Source: CAIWHR01 sp963734055
Lineage (GTDB): Bacteria > Pseudomonadota > Gammaproteobacteria > Burkholderiales > Casimicrobiaceae
Assembly: GCA_963734055.1 (NCBI GenBank)
Contig: CAVTFQ010000004.1
Location: 434,001-498,000, forward strand
Direction: 5' to 3'
Length of the DNA stretch: 64,000 nt
Within the stretch, counting starts at the first letter, position 1; each line of letters starts with the position of its first letter. A model generated the notes under the pieces. The model saw nothing but the letters and a program-made list of their open reading frames with translations, made no database searches and had not been told where the DNA came from. Below are positions 40,182 through 49,413 of the stretch, piece by piece. The translations under genes and the position numbers were made by a program.

Positions 40182-41674
40182 TGGCGGTCGAAGACGGCAT
40201 CGCCGGTCTCGCACGGCAGCTCGCCGCGCGCAAGCTATCCTCGGTCGAGCTCACGCAGGACGCGTTCGACCGGATCGCCCGGCGCAACCCGGCGCTCAAC
40301 GCCTTCGTCACCGTCGACGCGGAGGGCGCGCTCGCCGCGGCGAAAGCCGCGGACGCCGCGCTCGCGAAGGGTGGCGCGGGCCCGTTGACGGGCATCCCGA
40401 TCGCGCACAAGGACGTGCTGATGACGGCCGGTCTGCGGACGACCTGCGGCTCGCGGATGCTCGAGCGCTTCGTGGCGCCTTACGACGCGTTCGTCGTCGA
40501 GGGTCTCAGGCGCGCCGGCACCGTCCTCGTCGGCAAGACGAACATGGACGAGTTCGCGATGGGCTCGTCGAACGAGACCTCCTACTTCGGTGCGGCGAGG
40601 AACCCGTGGAACGTCGACTACGTTCCCGGCGGGAGCTCGGGCGGGTCCGCTGCCGCGGTCGCCGCGCGGCTCATCCCCGGGGCCACCGGGACCGACACCG
40701 GCGGGTCGATCCGCCAGCCCGCGTCGCTCTCCGGCATCTGCGGGCTCAAGCCGACCTACGGGGTCTGCTCGCGCTACGGCCTCGTTGCGTTCGCGTCGAG
40801 CCTCGATACGCCCGGCGTGTTCGCGCGGAGCGCCGAGGATTGCGCGCTCCTGCTGAACGCGATGGCCGGCCACGACGCGCGCGACTCGACGTCGCTCGCG
40901 CGTCCGACCGAGGACTACGCGATGCTCCTGCGTTCGCCGGCGGCGGCCAAACCGCTCGCCGGCCTGCGGGTCGGGATGCCGAAGGAGTATTTCGGCAGTG
41001 GCATCGATGCCGAGGTGGCGGCGGCCGTCGACGCCGCGGTCGCCGTGCTGAGGGAACTCGGCGCCTCGACGCTCGAGGTTCCGCTGCCGAACATCGGGCT
41101 CTCGGTCCCCGTCTACTACGTCATCGCGCCGGCCGAGGCGTCGTCGAACCTCTCGCGCTTCGACGGCGTTCGCTACGGCCACCGTGCAGCGAAGTACGGG
41201 GACCTGGCGGACATGTACCGGAAGACGCGGGCCGAGGGCTTCGGCGCGGAGGTCAAGCGCCGGATCCTCGTGGGCACCTACGTGCTCTCGCACGGCTACT
41301 ACGACGCTTATTACCTCAAGGCACAGCAGGTGCGGCGGCTCATCGCCGACGGCTTCCGCCACGCGTACGAGCGCTGCGACGTGATCGTCGGACCGACCGC
41401 GCCGTCGCCCGCCTTCAGGCTCGGCGCGAAGACCGACGATCCGGTCCAGATGTACCTGAACGACATCTTCACGGTCGCCGCCAACCTGACCGGCGCGCCG
41501 GCCATGTCGATCCCGTGCGGATTCGACCGCAACGGCCTGCCGATCGGCGTGCAACTGCAGGGCAACTACTTCGACGAAGCGCGACTTCTCGAGATCGCGC
41601 ATCGCTTCCAACAGGCGACGGATTGGCATCAAAGGGCCCCCACGCTCGGTGAAAGCGCGTGCTCGCCGTCATGA
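40181..41674 (+). CDS. gatA: Asp/Glu-tRNA amidotransferase subunit A
   Basis: 497 residues, GTG 40181 sharing one base with the gatC stop. Amidase-signature triad: Lys in IPIAHKDVL, Ser in TDTGGSIRQPAS and Ser in PGGSSGGSAAA. Releases ammonia from glutamine and passes it to GatB. Confidence 0.97.
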   Translation: MAVEDGIAGLARQLAARKLSSVELTQDAFDRIARRNPALNAFVTVDAEGALAAAKAADAALAKGGAGPLTGIPIAHKDVLMTAGLRTTCGSRMLERFVAPYDAFVVEGLRRAGTVLVGKTNMDEFAMGSSNETSYFGAARNPWNVDYVPGGSSGGSAAAVAARLIPGATGTDTGGSIRQPASLSGICGLKPTYGVCSRYGLVAFASSLDTPGVFARSAEDCALLLNAMAGHDARDSTSLARPTEDYAMLLRSPAAAKPLAGLRVGMPKEYFGSGIDAEVAAAVDAAVAVLRELGASTLEVPLPNIGLSVPVYYVIAPAEASSNLSRFDGVRYGHRAAKYGDLADMYRKTRAEGFGAEVKRRILVGTYVLSHGYYDAYYLKAQQVRRLIADGFRHAYERCDVIVGPTAPSPAFRLGAKTDDPVQMYLNDIFTVAANLTGAPAMSIPCGFDRNGLPIGVQLQGNYFDEARLLEIAHRFQQATDWHQRAPTLGESACSPS

Positions 41675-43113
41675 GCTGGGAAGTCGTCATCGGCCTCGAG
41701 ACGCACGCCCAGCTGTCCACGGCGTCGAAGATCTTCTCGGGCGCGTCGACCGCGTTCGGTGCCGCGCCGAACACGCAGGCGAGCGCGGTCGACATCGCGC
41801 TTCCCGGCGTGCTGCCGGTCCTGAACCGCGGCGCCGTCGAGCGCGCGATCCGCTTCGGGCTCGCGGTCGGCGGCACGATCAACGCGCGGAGCGTCTTCGC
41901 GCGGAAGAACTACTTCTACCCGGACCTGCCGAAGGGCTACCAGATCTCGCAGTTCGAGATTCCGGTCGTGCAGGGCGGGACGATCACGATCGCCACGAAG
42001 GACGGCGAGAGGCGGGTGCGGCTCACGCGCGCGCATCTCGAGGAGGACGCGGGGAAGAGCCTCCACGAGGACTTCCACGGGATGACGGGCATCGATCTCA
42101 ATCGCGCGGGCACGCCGCTCCTCGAGATCGTGTCCGAGCCCGACCTGGCGAGCTCGGAGGAGGCCGTCGCCTACGCGAAGACGCTGCACGCGCTCGTCCG
42201 CTGGATCGGCATCTGCGACGGCAACATGCAGGAAGGCAGCTTCCGCTGCGACGCGAACGTTTCGGTGCGCCGTCCGGGCGCGGCGCTCGGCACCCGGTGC
42301 GAGATCAAGAACCTGAACAGCTTCCGCTTCCTGCAGCACGCGATCGAGTACGAGGCGCGCCGCCAGATCCACCTGATCGAGGACGGCGGCACCGTCGTCC
42401 AGGAGACGCGCCTCTACGACCCGGACCGCGGCGAGACGCGGTCGATGCGGAGCAAGGAAGACGCGCAGGACTACCGCTACTTTCCGGACCCGGACCTGCC
42501 GCCGCTCGTGATCGACGCGCAGTGGATCGACGCCGTGCGCGCCGCGCTGCCCGAGTTGCCGGAGGCGATGAAGGCGCGGTTCGAGCGCGCGTATGCGCTC
42601 ACGGCCTACGACGCGACGATGCTCACGCAGTCGCGCGAGATGGCCGCGTATTTCGAGGATGCAGTGCGCGCTTTCGGCGGCGAGCCGAAGACGGTCGCGA
42701 ACTTCATGCTGGGCGAACTCTTCGCCCGGCTCAACAAGGCCGAAACGGACATCGCCGACGCCCCGGTCGGACCGGCAGCGCTGGCCGCGCTCCTGAAACG
42801 GATCGGCGACGGCACGATCTCGGGCAAGCTCGCGAAGGACGTCTTCGACGCGATGTGGTCGGGCGAAGCCATCGGGGAAAATGCGGCCGACGCGATCATC
42901 GAGAAGAAGGGACTGAAGCAGATCTCCGACGCCGGGGTCATCGAAAAGATCGTCGACGAAGTGCTCGCCGCGAATCCGGCGATCGTCGCCGAGTTCCGCG
43001 CGGGCAGGGAGAAGGCGTTCAACTCGCTCGTGGGCAAGGCGATGGCCGCGACCCGGGGCAAGGCCAACCCGGCGCAGGTCAATGCGATCCTGAAGCGCAA
43101 GCTCGGCGGCTGA
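41671..43113 (+). CDS. gatB: Asp/Glu-tRNA amidotransferase subunit B
   Basis: 480 residues, ATG 41671 overlapping gatA by ATGA. Starts MSWEVVIGLETHAQL; RKNYFYPDLPKGYQISQ, CDGNMQEGSFRCDANVS and the C-terminal YqeY-like tail GKAMAATRGKANPAQVN are all present. Amidates misacylated Glu-tRNA(Gln) or Asp-tRNA(Asn). Confidence 0.97.
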   Translation: MSWEVVIGLETHAQLSTASKIFSGASTAFGAAPNTQASAVDIALPGVLPVLNRGAVERAIRFGLAVGGTINARSVFARKNYFYPDLPKGYQISQFEIPVVQGGTITIATKDGERRVRLTRAHLEEDAGKSLHEDFHGMTGIDLNRAGTPLLEIVSEPDLASSEEAVAYAKTLHALVRWIGICDGNMQEGSFRCDANVSVRRPGAALGTRCEIKNLNSFRFLQHAIEYEARRQIHLIEDGGTVVQETRLYDPDRGETRSMRSKEDAQDYRYFPDPDLPPLVIDAQWIDAVRAALPELPEAMKARFERAYALTAYDATMLTQSREMAAYFEDAVRAFGGEPKTVANFMLGELFARLNKAETDIADAPVGPAALAALLKRIGDGTISGKLAKDVFDAMWSGEAIGENAADAIIEKKGLKQISDAGVIEKIVDEVLAANPAIVAEFRAGREKAFNSLVGKAMAATRGKANPAQVNAILKRKLGG

Positions 43114-43185
43114 GTGATTTAGCGGCCGAGTCGTTCTGGACTCGACCGGCCACTGGGGACGACGTCTGGTAGCATCCGAAGCACA

Positions 43186-43308
43186 GTTAGCAAAAATGCG
43201 AACGGCCGTTGAGCCTGTTCGAGGCTCGGAATCGGCCCTAATCGGGCGCAGGATCGTCCGATTGGCGGATAGCCGGCTCCGCTCGTGGGAGTTAGCATTT
43301 TTGCAAAC
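43186..43308 (+). promoter_or_regulatory. Paired palindromic operators upstream of higA-like gene
   Basis: Two 18-bp palindromes of the form GTTnGCAnnnnTGCnAAC: 43186-43203 (GTTAGCAAAAATGCGAAC) and 43291-43308 (GTTAGCATTTTTGCAAAC), 87 bp apart. The position, directly ahead of a HigA-like regulator, suggests autoregulation. Confidence 0.65.
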
Positions 43309-43327
43309 CACACTCGCAACTTCTACA

Positions 43328-43633
43328 GTGGACGAGCGCTCTCCAACCTTGGCGAGGAACCTCGCGTTCCTGACGAAACGCGAGCGGCAGAACGGGCGGT
43401 CGCGGCCGCTCGCGGCGGATCGCACATTGCAAGCGCTTGTCGGCGATCTCGTGGCCGCACGCACAGCTGCCGGCATGACGCAGGAGGAAGTCGCCGCGAG
43501 AATGTGGACCACGAAAAGCGCCGTCTCGCGGCTCGAAAGCGGTTCGCGCACGCGTCCGACCCTGAGGACCATCGAGAAATATGCGCTCGCAGTGGGGGCC
43601 CTGGTCGAGATCCGCGTGCGGACGAAGCGATAG
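43328..43633 (+). CDS. HigA-like XRE-family antitoxin/regulator (orphan)
   Basis: 101 residues from GTG 43328 (the open frame extends to 43196 but only through the operators). HTH_3 domain: LVAARTAAGMTQEEVAARMWTTKSAVSRLESG at residues about 42-73, then RTRPTLRTIEKYALAVGALVEIRV. HigA-type antitoxins pair with RelE/HigB toxins, but only 214 bases separate gatB from this gene and no toxin frame is visible there or downstream. Likely an orphan. Confidence 0.75.
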   Translation: MDERSPTLARNLAFLTKRERQNGRSRPLAADRTLQALVGDLVAARTAAGMTQEEVAARMWTTKSAVSRLESGSRTRPTLRTIEKYALAVGALVEIRVRTKR

Positions 43634-43751
43634 CCTTCGCGTTCCAGACCCAGACAGCAAATCGTATCTCCGCCGCTGGTCGGCATTCACCAAAGGCAAC
43701 TCGCGGCCAGCAGCAGACCGTCATCGAGTAGTCACAAAGCAGTCTGTCGCG

Positions 43752-44261
43752 TCAGGGCATCGTAAAGGCGACGCGCTGGTTGCCCGGCCCGAGAGCCTGG
43801 GCGAGTCCTGCGCTCTCTGCAATGCGCCCAATTCGCGTGTAGCTGTAGCTGGAACGGAACGTCTCGTAGAACACCACCAGCGTGTCATTGCCGTACAGCA
43901 GCACATCGCCGGTTCGGATGGTGCCCGGCCGCACGGGATTGTTGGGCAAGCGGTGCGGCAGCGGGGCGTGTTTCTCGTTGCCGTTCAACTCGGCCATGTC
44001 GAAGGTAGCGGGCAGCAATTGCACGAACCCGCGTGCGGTTGCGTTGTCTTCCAGAGTCACGGCAAAGCGCTGTGTGCCGACGGTCATCCACATGTGGGGT
44101 CGCTCCTGGGATGCGGTGGGCGGGTCGAAGCGGCGTGTCCTGCCGAGTGTATTCAGCTCGTCGGCGGCGCTGGCGGAAAACGTCAGTGCCAGGCCCAGCA
44201 GGGCGGCCATCCGAACGCGGCCTGTGCGGTTGAGCAACGAGCGGGGACGCACGAATTCCAT
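43752..44261 (-). CDS. Exported cyclophilin-like-fold protein
   Basis: 169 residues, ATG 44261, signal peptide AALLGLALTFSASAAD. Body: MWMTVGTQRFAVTLEDNATARGFVQLLP, HRLPNNPVRPGTIRTGDVLLYGNDTLVVFY and SYTRIGRI, the cyclophilin-like domain family (DUF3830/DUF369-like) found beside hydrolases and redox proteins. No prolyl-isomerase residues are claimed. Last gene of the LysR-flanked operon. Confidence 0.8.
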   Translation of the reverse strand: MEFVRPRSLLNRTGRVRMAALLGLALTFSASAADELNTLGRTRRFDPPTASQERPHMWMTVGTQRFAVTLEDNATARGFVQLLPATFDMAELNGNEKHAPLPHRLPNNPVRPGTIRTGDVLLYGNDTLVVFYETFRSSYSYTRIGRIAESAGLAQALGPGNQRVAFTMP

Positions 44262-44262
44262 G

Positions 44263-44442
44263 TTAGCAACCAGTGTTCATCTTGGCGATGATGCGCTGAG
44301 CCTCGGTGATCAGCACGGCGATCTTCGGGAACTTCGGGTCGCTGAGCGGGATCACCTCGCCTGCCAGTTCGCGCTGGAAGATGTCACGGGTAGCCACCAG
44401 TATTTCCTCGATCCTGAGGTGCTCGTCTGCTGAGAAGTGCAA
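44263..44442 (-). CDS. Short ORF between hydrolase and cyclophilin-like gene
   Basis: Best start is TTG 44442; a longer frame to 44523 overlaps the hydrolase C terminus. Reads ADEHLRIEEILVATRDIFQREL and PKFPKIAVLITEAQRIIAKM. One base from the next gene. Could be a real small gene or a remnant of a larger one; no family recognised. Confidence 0.35.
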   Translation of the reverse strand: MHFSADEHLRIEEILVATRDIFQRELAGEVIPLSDPKFPKIAVLITEAQRIIAKMNTGC

Positions 44443-44456
44443 GGGAAAAACTCGGC

Positions 44457-45638
44457 TCAAGTGGCAGCAGGTGTCGCGCGCTGCCCCAAGTGCCGGCTGA
44501 AGAACGCCGTCAGCTTGGCCCACGGAATCAGGCTCACGCGGTCGTACAGATCGACGTGACCCGCCCCGGGAACCCAGTGCAGCTCCTTTGGCTCGGCGGC
44601 GCGCTTGTAGGCGTCCTCGCTGAACTCGCGCGAGTGCGCCTCCGTGCCCGTGATGAACAGCATCGGACGCGGAGAGATCGTCTCGATGTCGTTGAACGGG
44701 TAGAAGTTCATGAACTTCGCGTTGCTGCTTAGCGTGGGGTGCGTGGTCAGCAGAGGCGATTGCCCCGGAGGCGTGTACTCGCCTCTAGGAGTGCGGTAGA
44801 AGTCGTAGAACTCTCGCTCGATCGGATGGGACCTCTCCGTGATCTCGTGCACCGTGCCGCTGGTGTACTTGGTTTCGCCGCCTGTAAACTCGAGGTAACG
44901 CTGCTCCGCCGCCGCGGCGATGATGGCTTTGCGTTGCGTTAGCGTCTGCGATTTGTTGAGCGCATCACGATTGGCGGCGCCCATGTCGTACATGCTAACA
45001 GTGGCGATGGCCTTCATGCGCGGGTCGATCTTGGCCGCGCTGATGGCAAAGCTGCCGCTGCCGCAAACGCCGATCACGCCGATGCGTTCGCGGTCTACGA
45101 AGCGCTGCGTACCCAGGTAATCGACGGCGGCGCTGAACGCTTCCGCATAGAGGTCAGGCGATACCAGGTTGCGCGGGCGGCCTTCACTCTCGCCCCAGAA
45201 GGGCAGGTCGATCGATAGCGTCACGAATCCCTGCTCGGCCATCTTCGTGGCGTAGAGGTTGGCGCTCTGCTCCTTCACCGCGCCCATCGGGTGCCCGACG
45301 ACGATGGCTGCGTGGGCGTTACTGCGGTTCAGGTTGTCCGGTACGAACAGGTTGCCCGCCACGTCCATTTCGTACTGATTCTTGAAGCGGACCTTGCGCG
45401 CTGTCACACCGCGGCTTTGATAGAAGTTGTCCGCGTCCTCGGGTTGACGGCCGACTACGGTCATCGATCGCGCAGCGGATGCGGGCCGCGATTGGGCCGC
45501 CGGCTGGCCGCCCGCAAGCGCCAGACTGCCCAGTGCGACCAGGCTGGCGCTCACGCGCTTGATGAAGGTGCGGCGCTGCGGTGCGTGCTCAGCTTCGTCG
45601 AGAGCAAGCGCGGGCTGCAAGTTCAGTGAGGCGTTCAT
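44457..45638 (-). CDS. Tat-exported alpha/beta hydrolase
   Basis: 393 residues, ATG 45638. Twin-arginine signal RRTFIKRVSASLVALG. Alpha/beta-hydrolase core: HAAIVVGHPMGAVKEQSA, VTLSIDLPFWGESEG, nucleophile elbow-like GVIGVCGSGSFAIS (G-x-C-x-S arrangement), and C-terminal His in VPGAGHVDLYDR. Matches the YcjY-type hydrolases. Divergent from a LysR regulator, which likely controls it. Confidence 0.88.
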   Translation of the reverse strand: MNASLNLQPALALDEAEHAPQRRTFIKRVSASLVALGSLALAGGQPAAQSRPASAARSMTVVGRQPEDADNFYQSRGVTARKVRFKNQYEMDVAGNLFVPDNLNRSNAHAAIVVGHPMGAVKEQSANLYATKMAEQGFVTLSIDLPFWGESEGRPRNLVSPDLYAEAFSAAVDYLGTQRFVDRERIGVIGVCGSGSFAISAAKIDPRMKAIATVSMYDMGAANRDALNKSQTLTQRKAIIAAAAEQRYLEFTGGETKYTSGTVHEITERSHPIEREFYDFYRTPRGEYTPPGQSPLLTTHPTLSSNAKFMNFYPFNDIETISPRPMLFITGTEAHSREFSEDAYKRAAEPKELHWVPGAGHVDLYDRVSLIPWAKLTAFFSRHLGQRATPAAT

Positions 45639-45704
45639 GATCGGTGCTCCTGAAAGAAGGTCCGTGAGGACATAGCACCGATTTTGGCAAAGAATCGAGA
45701 CACT

Positions 45705-45752
45705 GATTAGTTGATGAATGCTTATCCAGTCTATTAGAATATCTAACTAATC
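45705..45752. promoter_or_regulatory. Candidate LysR operator in divergent intergenic region
   Basis: Inverted repeat GATTAGTT (45705-45712) and AACTAATC (45745-45752) in the 123-bp space between hydrolase and LysR genes. The AT-rich centre would contain both promoters. Typical layout for autorepression plus inducer-dependent activation. Confidence 0.55.
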
Positions 45753-45761
45753 GAGGTGACA

Positions 45762-46667
45762 ATGGCAAGACGCAACCTCAACGACCTGCTGGCCTTCGTG
45801 ACCGTGGCGCGCGAAGGCAGCTTCACCCGCGCCGCCGCCGCGCTGGGGGTCACGCAATCGGCGCTGAGCCAGGCCATCCGCGGGCTGGAGGAGCGGCTGC
45901 GGATTCGCCTCCTCACGCGCACCACGCGCAGCGTCGCGCCCACGGCGGCCGGCGAGCGACTGGCGCACGCCATAGGCCACCGCTTCGACGAGATCGAAGC
46001 CGAGCTCGACGCGCTGACTGAAATGCGCGACAAGCCGGCGGGCACCGTGCGCATCACCTGCGGCGACAACGTGCTACGCACGGTGTTGCTGCCCAAGCTC
46101 ACGCCGTTGCTGCGCGAGTATCCGGACATCACGCTCGAGTTCGACATGAGCTACGGATTCCGCGACATCGTGGCCGACCGCTTCGATGCCGGCGTGCGCC
46201 TTGGCAACACCATCGACAAGGACATGATCGCGGTGCCTATCGGACCGCCACTGCGTATGGCGGTGGTGGCCTCGCCGACCTACTTCGAGATCCATCCCAA
46301 GCCGAAGACACCGCAGGACCTGACCGCACACCACTGCATCAACCAGCGCATGCCGAGCTCGGGCGGCCTGTACGTGTGGGACTTCGCGCGCCGCGGCAAG
46401 CAAGTGAACGTGCGGGTCGATGGTCCGCTGATCTTCAACACCTCGCCGCCGCAGGTCGACGCGGCGCTGGCCGGACTAGGCATTGTCCTGCTGCCCGAGG
46501 ACGAACTGGCCCCCCATCTGTCCGATGGAAGCCTGGTGCGAGTCTTGGAGGACTGGTGCCCTCCGTTCGCGGGTTATCACCTGTACTACCCCAGTCGTCG
46601 GCAGCCATCACCGGCGTTCAGTCTGTTGGTCAAGGCGCTGCGTGTGGATGCAGCGGGTCCGCTGTAG
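45762..46667 (+). CDS. LysR-family transcriptional regulator
   Basis: 301 residues, ATG 45762 (GTG 45756 in frame). Winged HTH at residues 3-62: LNDLLAFVTVAREGSFTRAAAALGVTQSALSQAIRGLE; effector domain follows with TCGDNVLRTVLLPKLTPLL and LAGLGIVLLPED. Divergent to and probably regulating the hydrolase operon. Confidence 0.94.
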   Translation: MARRNLNDLLAFVTVAREGSFTRAAAALGVTQSALSQAIRGLEERLRIRLLTRTTRSVAPTAAGERLAHAIGHRFDEIEAELDALTEMRDKPAGTVRITCGDNVLRTVLLPKLTPLLREYPDITLEFDMSYGFRDIVADRFDAGVRLGNTIDKDMIAVPIGPPLRMAVVASPTYFEIHPKPKTPQDLTAHHCINQRMPSSGGLYVWDFARRGKQVNVRVDGPLIFNTSPPQVDAALAGLGIVLLPEDELAPHLSDGSLVRVLEDWCPPFAGYHLYYPSRRQPSPAFSLLVKALRVDAAGPL

Positions 46668-46844
46668 CGTCGCGAGGTGAAACGTCAGTGGTCGAGTTAT
46701 GCGGCGCATGAATGACCGCTTACTCAGCGTGTCGTCGGCGGCTTCGGGTCGGAAGCGGACGAAGGTACCGCATCCCGACGCCGCCAGAGATGGGCCGCAA
46801 GCTCGGTGAGATGGTATGGACCGCAAGCCCAGGCTATAGGCTGG

Positions 46845-48509
46845 TCAATGCATCAGCGGCTTGTACCGCGGCCGGTGAGGCCGCGCGCCCTCCTCGCCGA
46901 GCCGCCTCCTCTTGTCGTCCTCGTACTCGTGGTAGTTGCCGGGAAAGAACGTCCACTTCGAATCGTCCTCGGCGGCAAGGATGTGTGTCGCGATGCGATC
47001 GAGGAACCAGCGGTCGTGCGAGATCACCATCACGCTGCCCGCGAACTCGAGCAGCGCCTCCTCCAGCGCACGCAGCGTCTCGACGTCGAGGTCGTTCGAC
47101 GGCTCGTCCAGGAGCAGCACGTTGCCACCCTTGAGCAACGTGGCCGCGAGATGCAGCCGCCCGCGCTCGCCCCCTGAGAGCTGGCCCACGTTCTTCTGCT
47201 GGTCCGGGCCCTTGAAGTTGAAGCGGCCGAGATAGGCACGCGAAGGCATCTCGAAGCGCCCGACGGTCAGGATGTCCTGCCCGTTGCTGATCGCCTCCCA
47301 CGCCGTCTTGTCGTTGGGCAGCGCCTCGCGCGTCTGGTCGACGACGGCGAGCTGCGCCGTGTGGCCGACGATCACCTCGCCTGAATCGGGCTTTTCCCGG
47401 CCGGTGATCAGCTTGAAGAGCGTCGTCTTGCCGGCGCCGTTCGGCCCGATCACGCCGACGATCGCGCCCGGCGGCACCTTGAAGGAGAGGTCGTCGATCA
47501 GCTGCCGATCGCCGTAGCCTTTCGACACGGACTTGAACTCGATCACCTCGTTGCCGAGCCGCTCGGCGACCGGGATGAAGATCTCGGAGGTCTCGTTGCG
47601 CTTCTGGTGCTCGTAGGACGCGAGCTCGTTGAAGCGCGCGATGCGCGCCTTGCTCTTGGCTTGGCGCCCCTTCGCATTCTGCCGCACCCACTCGAGCTCC
47701 TGCTTCATCGCCTTGATGCGCGCCGCCTCCTGCTTCGATTCGATCTCGAGCCGCTGCTCCTTCTGCTCGAGCCACGAGCTGTAATTCCCTTTCCAGGGGA
47801 TGCCGTAGCCGCGGTCGAGCTCGAGGATCCACTCGGCGGCGTTGTCGAGAAAGTAGCGGTCGTGGGTCACCGCGACGACGGTGCCGGGAAACTTCTGCAG
47901 GAACTGCTCGAGCCAGTCGACACTCTCGGCGTCGAGGTGGTTCGTGGGTTCGTCCAGCAGCAGCATGTCGGGCTTCGAGAGCAGGAGCCGGCAAAGCGCG
48001 ACGCGGCGCTTCTCCCCGCCCGAGAGCGTCGCGATCTTGGCATCCCACGGCGGCAAGCGCAGCGCGTCCGCCGCGATTTCCATCTGCACGCCGGAGTCGG
48101 CGCCCGACGCGGCGATGATCGCCTCGAGCTTTGCCTGCTCGGCTGCGAGCGCATCGAAGTCGGCGCCGTCCTCCGCGTAGGCCGCGTAAACCTCGTCGAG
48201 CCGCTTCTGCGCGCCCAGCACGTCGCTCATCCCCTCTTGAACCGCCTGCCGCACCGTCTGCTGGGGATCGAGCGCGGGCTCCTGAGGAAGGAAGCCGACC
48301 TTGAGGCCCGGCATCGGGACAGCCTCGCCTTCGATCTCGCGATCGACGCCGGCCATGATCCGCAGGAGCGTCGACTTGCCCGCGCCGTTCAAGCCCAGCA
48401 CGCCGATCTTCGCGCCCGGAAAGAACGAAAGCGAGATGTCCTTCAGGATCTGCCGCTTGGGCGGGATCAGCTTGCCCACGCGGTTCATCGTGTACACGTA
48501 CTGCGCCAT
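46845..48509 (-). CDS. ettA: Energy-dependent translational throttle A
   Basis: 554 residues, ATG 48509 (MAQYVYTMNRVGKLIPPKRQIL). Two ABC cassettes: GLNGAGKSTLLRI and GPNGAGKTTLFKL Walker A, two LSGGE signatures, ABC-F linker rich in Arg/Lys with the EttA-specific arm. Binds the ribosomal E site and gates initiation by ATP level. The 177 bases before LysR's stop hold nothing. Confidence 0.96.
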   Translation of the reverse strand: MAQYVYTMNRVGKLIPPKRQILKDISLSFFPGAKIGVLGLNGAGKSTLLRIMAGVDREIEGEAVPMPGLKVGFLPQEPALDPQQTVRQAVQEGMSDVLGAQKRLDEVYAAYAEDGADFDALAAEQAKLEAIIAASGADSGVQMEIAADALRLPPWDAKIATLSGGEKRRVALCRLLLSKPDMLLLDEPTNHLDAESVDWLEQFLQKFPGTVVAVTHDRYFLDNAAEWILELDRGYGIPWKGNYSSWLEQKEQRLEIESKQEAARIKAMKQELEWVRQNAKGRQAKSKARIARFNELASYEHQKRNETSEIFIPVAERLGNEVIEFKSVSKGYGDRQLIDDLSFKVPPGAIVGVIGPNGAGKTTLFKLITGREKPDSGEVIVGHTAQLAVVDQTREALPNDKTAWEAISNGQDILTVGRFEMPSRAYLGRFNFKGPDQQKNVGQLSGGERGRLHLAATLLKGGNVLLLDEPSNDLDVETLRALEEALLEFAGSVMVISHDRWFLDRIATHILAAEDDSKWTFFPGNYHEYEDDKRRRLGEEGARPHRPRYKPLMH

Positions 48510-48603
48510 GGAATTTCCGATGCCAAAACTTCGAAGGGGCGCAATTATCGCAGGCGCGAGCTCCGGCCTCCCCGCCCACCTATACGAATCGAATGAAAAG
48601 GAC

Positions 48604-48622
48604 GGGCGGCGTCCGGCCGCCC
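48604..48622 (-). terminator. Bidirectional rho-independent-type hairpin
   Basis: GGGCGGC (48604-48610), 5-base loop, GCCGCCC (48616-48622). On the minus strand it is followed by CCTTTTC, closing the DUF4124 gene; on the plus strand by TTGTTT. Confidence 0.6.
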
Positions 48623-48648
48623 TTGTTTCGCCGATCGACCCGATCGGA

Positions 48649-49401
48649 CTACGGCTTCTTCTTGGCCGGGCCCTTGGGCGGCGGAGGCTCGGGGGGCGGA
48701 GGCAGCGCGTTGATGTCGGCGAGCGCGGCCGCCTCGCCGCCCTTGGCCGTGACCAGCTCGTGCCAGCGCTTCTTGTCGGCGTCGTACTTCGCGTTGACTG
48801 CTGCGGCTTCCTTGTGCTTGAGCGCGAGCAGGTCCTCCTGCTTCGCGAGCTCGACGTTGGTCGTCTCGAGCTCGCGCTCGACGGTCACCGGAACCGGCTT
48901 GTTCGCGAACTCGGTCTTCTTGCGCGACTCGAGGTCGGCCTTGCGGCGCAGGAGCTGCCCGCGGTAGGCCGTCGACGACTCCACGACACTCTCGATCGTG
49001 CGGAGCGATCGGTTCCGCGCGAGATCGATCTCGGCCTCGGCCGTGTACGAAGAAAGGAGTGCGCGGTCGCGGCGGGCGCTTTCCTCCTGCTGCTTCACCT
49101 GGTCCTTCTGCCGCTGCTCCTCCTCCTCCTTCGCGCGCCGCTGCTCCGGCGTGAGCGCGGGCTCCGTCTTCTTGACGGTGACGCCTTGTTTGTTGAGCAC
49201 GGCGGTGCCCTTGTTCACCGCCTCCGGGGGCATGTGGTCGGTGTAGTGGACGACACCCTTGTCGTCGACCCACTTGTACGTCGCCCCCCGCGCGAGGCCC
49301 GACGCGAGCGTGAGCGCGGCGGCAAGCAGCAGCGTAGCCGGGAGCGTCGCTCGCCACACGTCGCGCTCAATCCCCGCAGGTTCCGTCCGATCCACCGCCA
49401 T
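48649..49401 (-). CDS. DUF4124 exported protein
   Basis: 250 residues, ATG 49401. Signal helix ATLLLAAALTLASGLARG, then DUF4124 domain ATYKWVDDKGVVHYTDHMPP (residues 40-60), a long charged coiled coil (EQRRAKEEEEQRQKDQVKQQ...) and a Pro-rich tail. Envelope protein of unknown role, 12 bases downstream of pyrE. Confidence 0.85.
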   Translation of the reverse strand: MAVDRTEPAGIERDVWRATLPATLLLAAALTLASGLARGATYKWVDDKGVVHYTDHMPPEAVNKGTAVLNKQGVTVKKTEPALTPEQRRAKEEEEQRQKDQVKQQEESARRDRALLSSYTAEAEIDLARNRSLRTIESVVESSTAYRGQLLRRKADLESRKKTEFANKPVPVTVERELETTNVELAKQEDLLALKHKEAAAVNAKYDADKKRWHELVTAKGGEAAALADINALPPPPEPPPPKGPAKKKP

Positions 49402-49413
49402 CTCCCGATCTGT

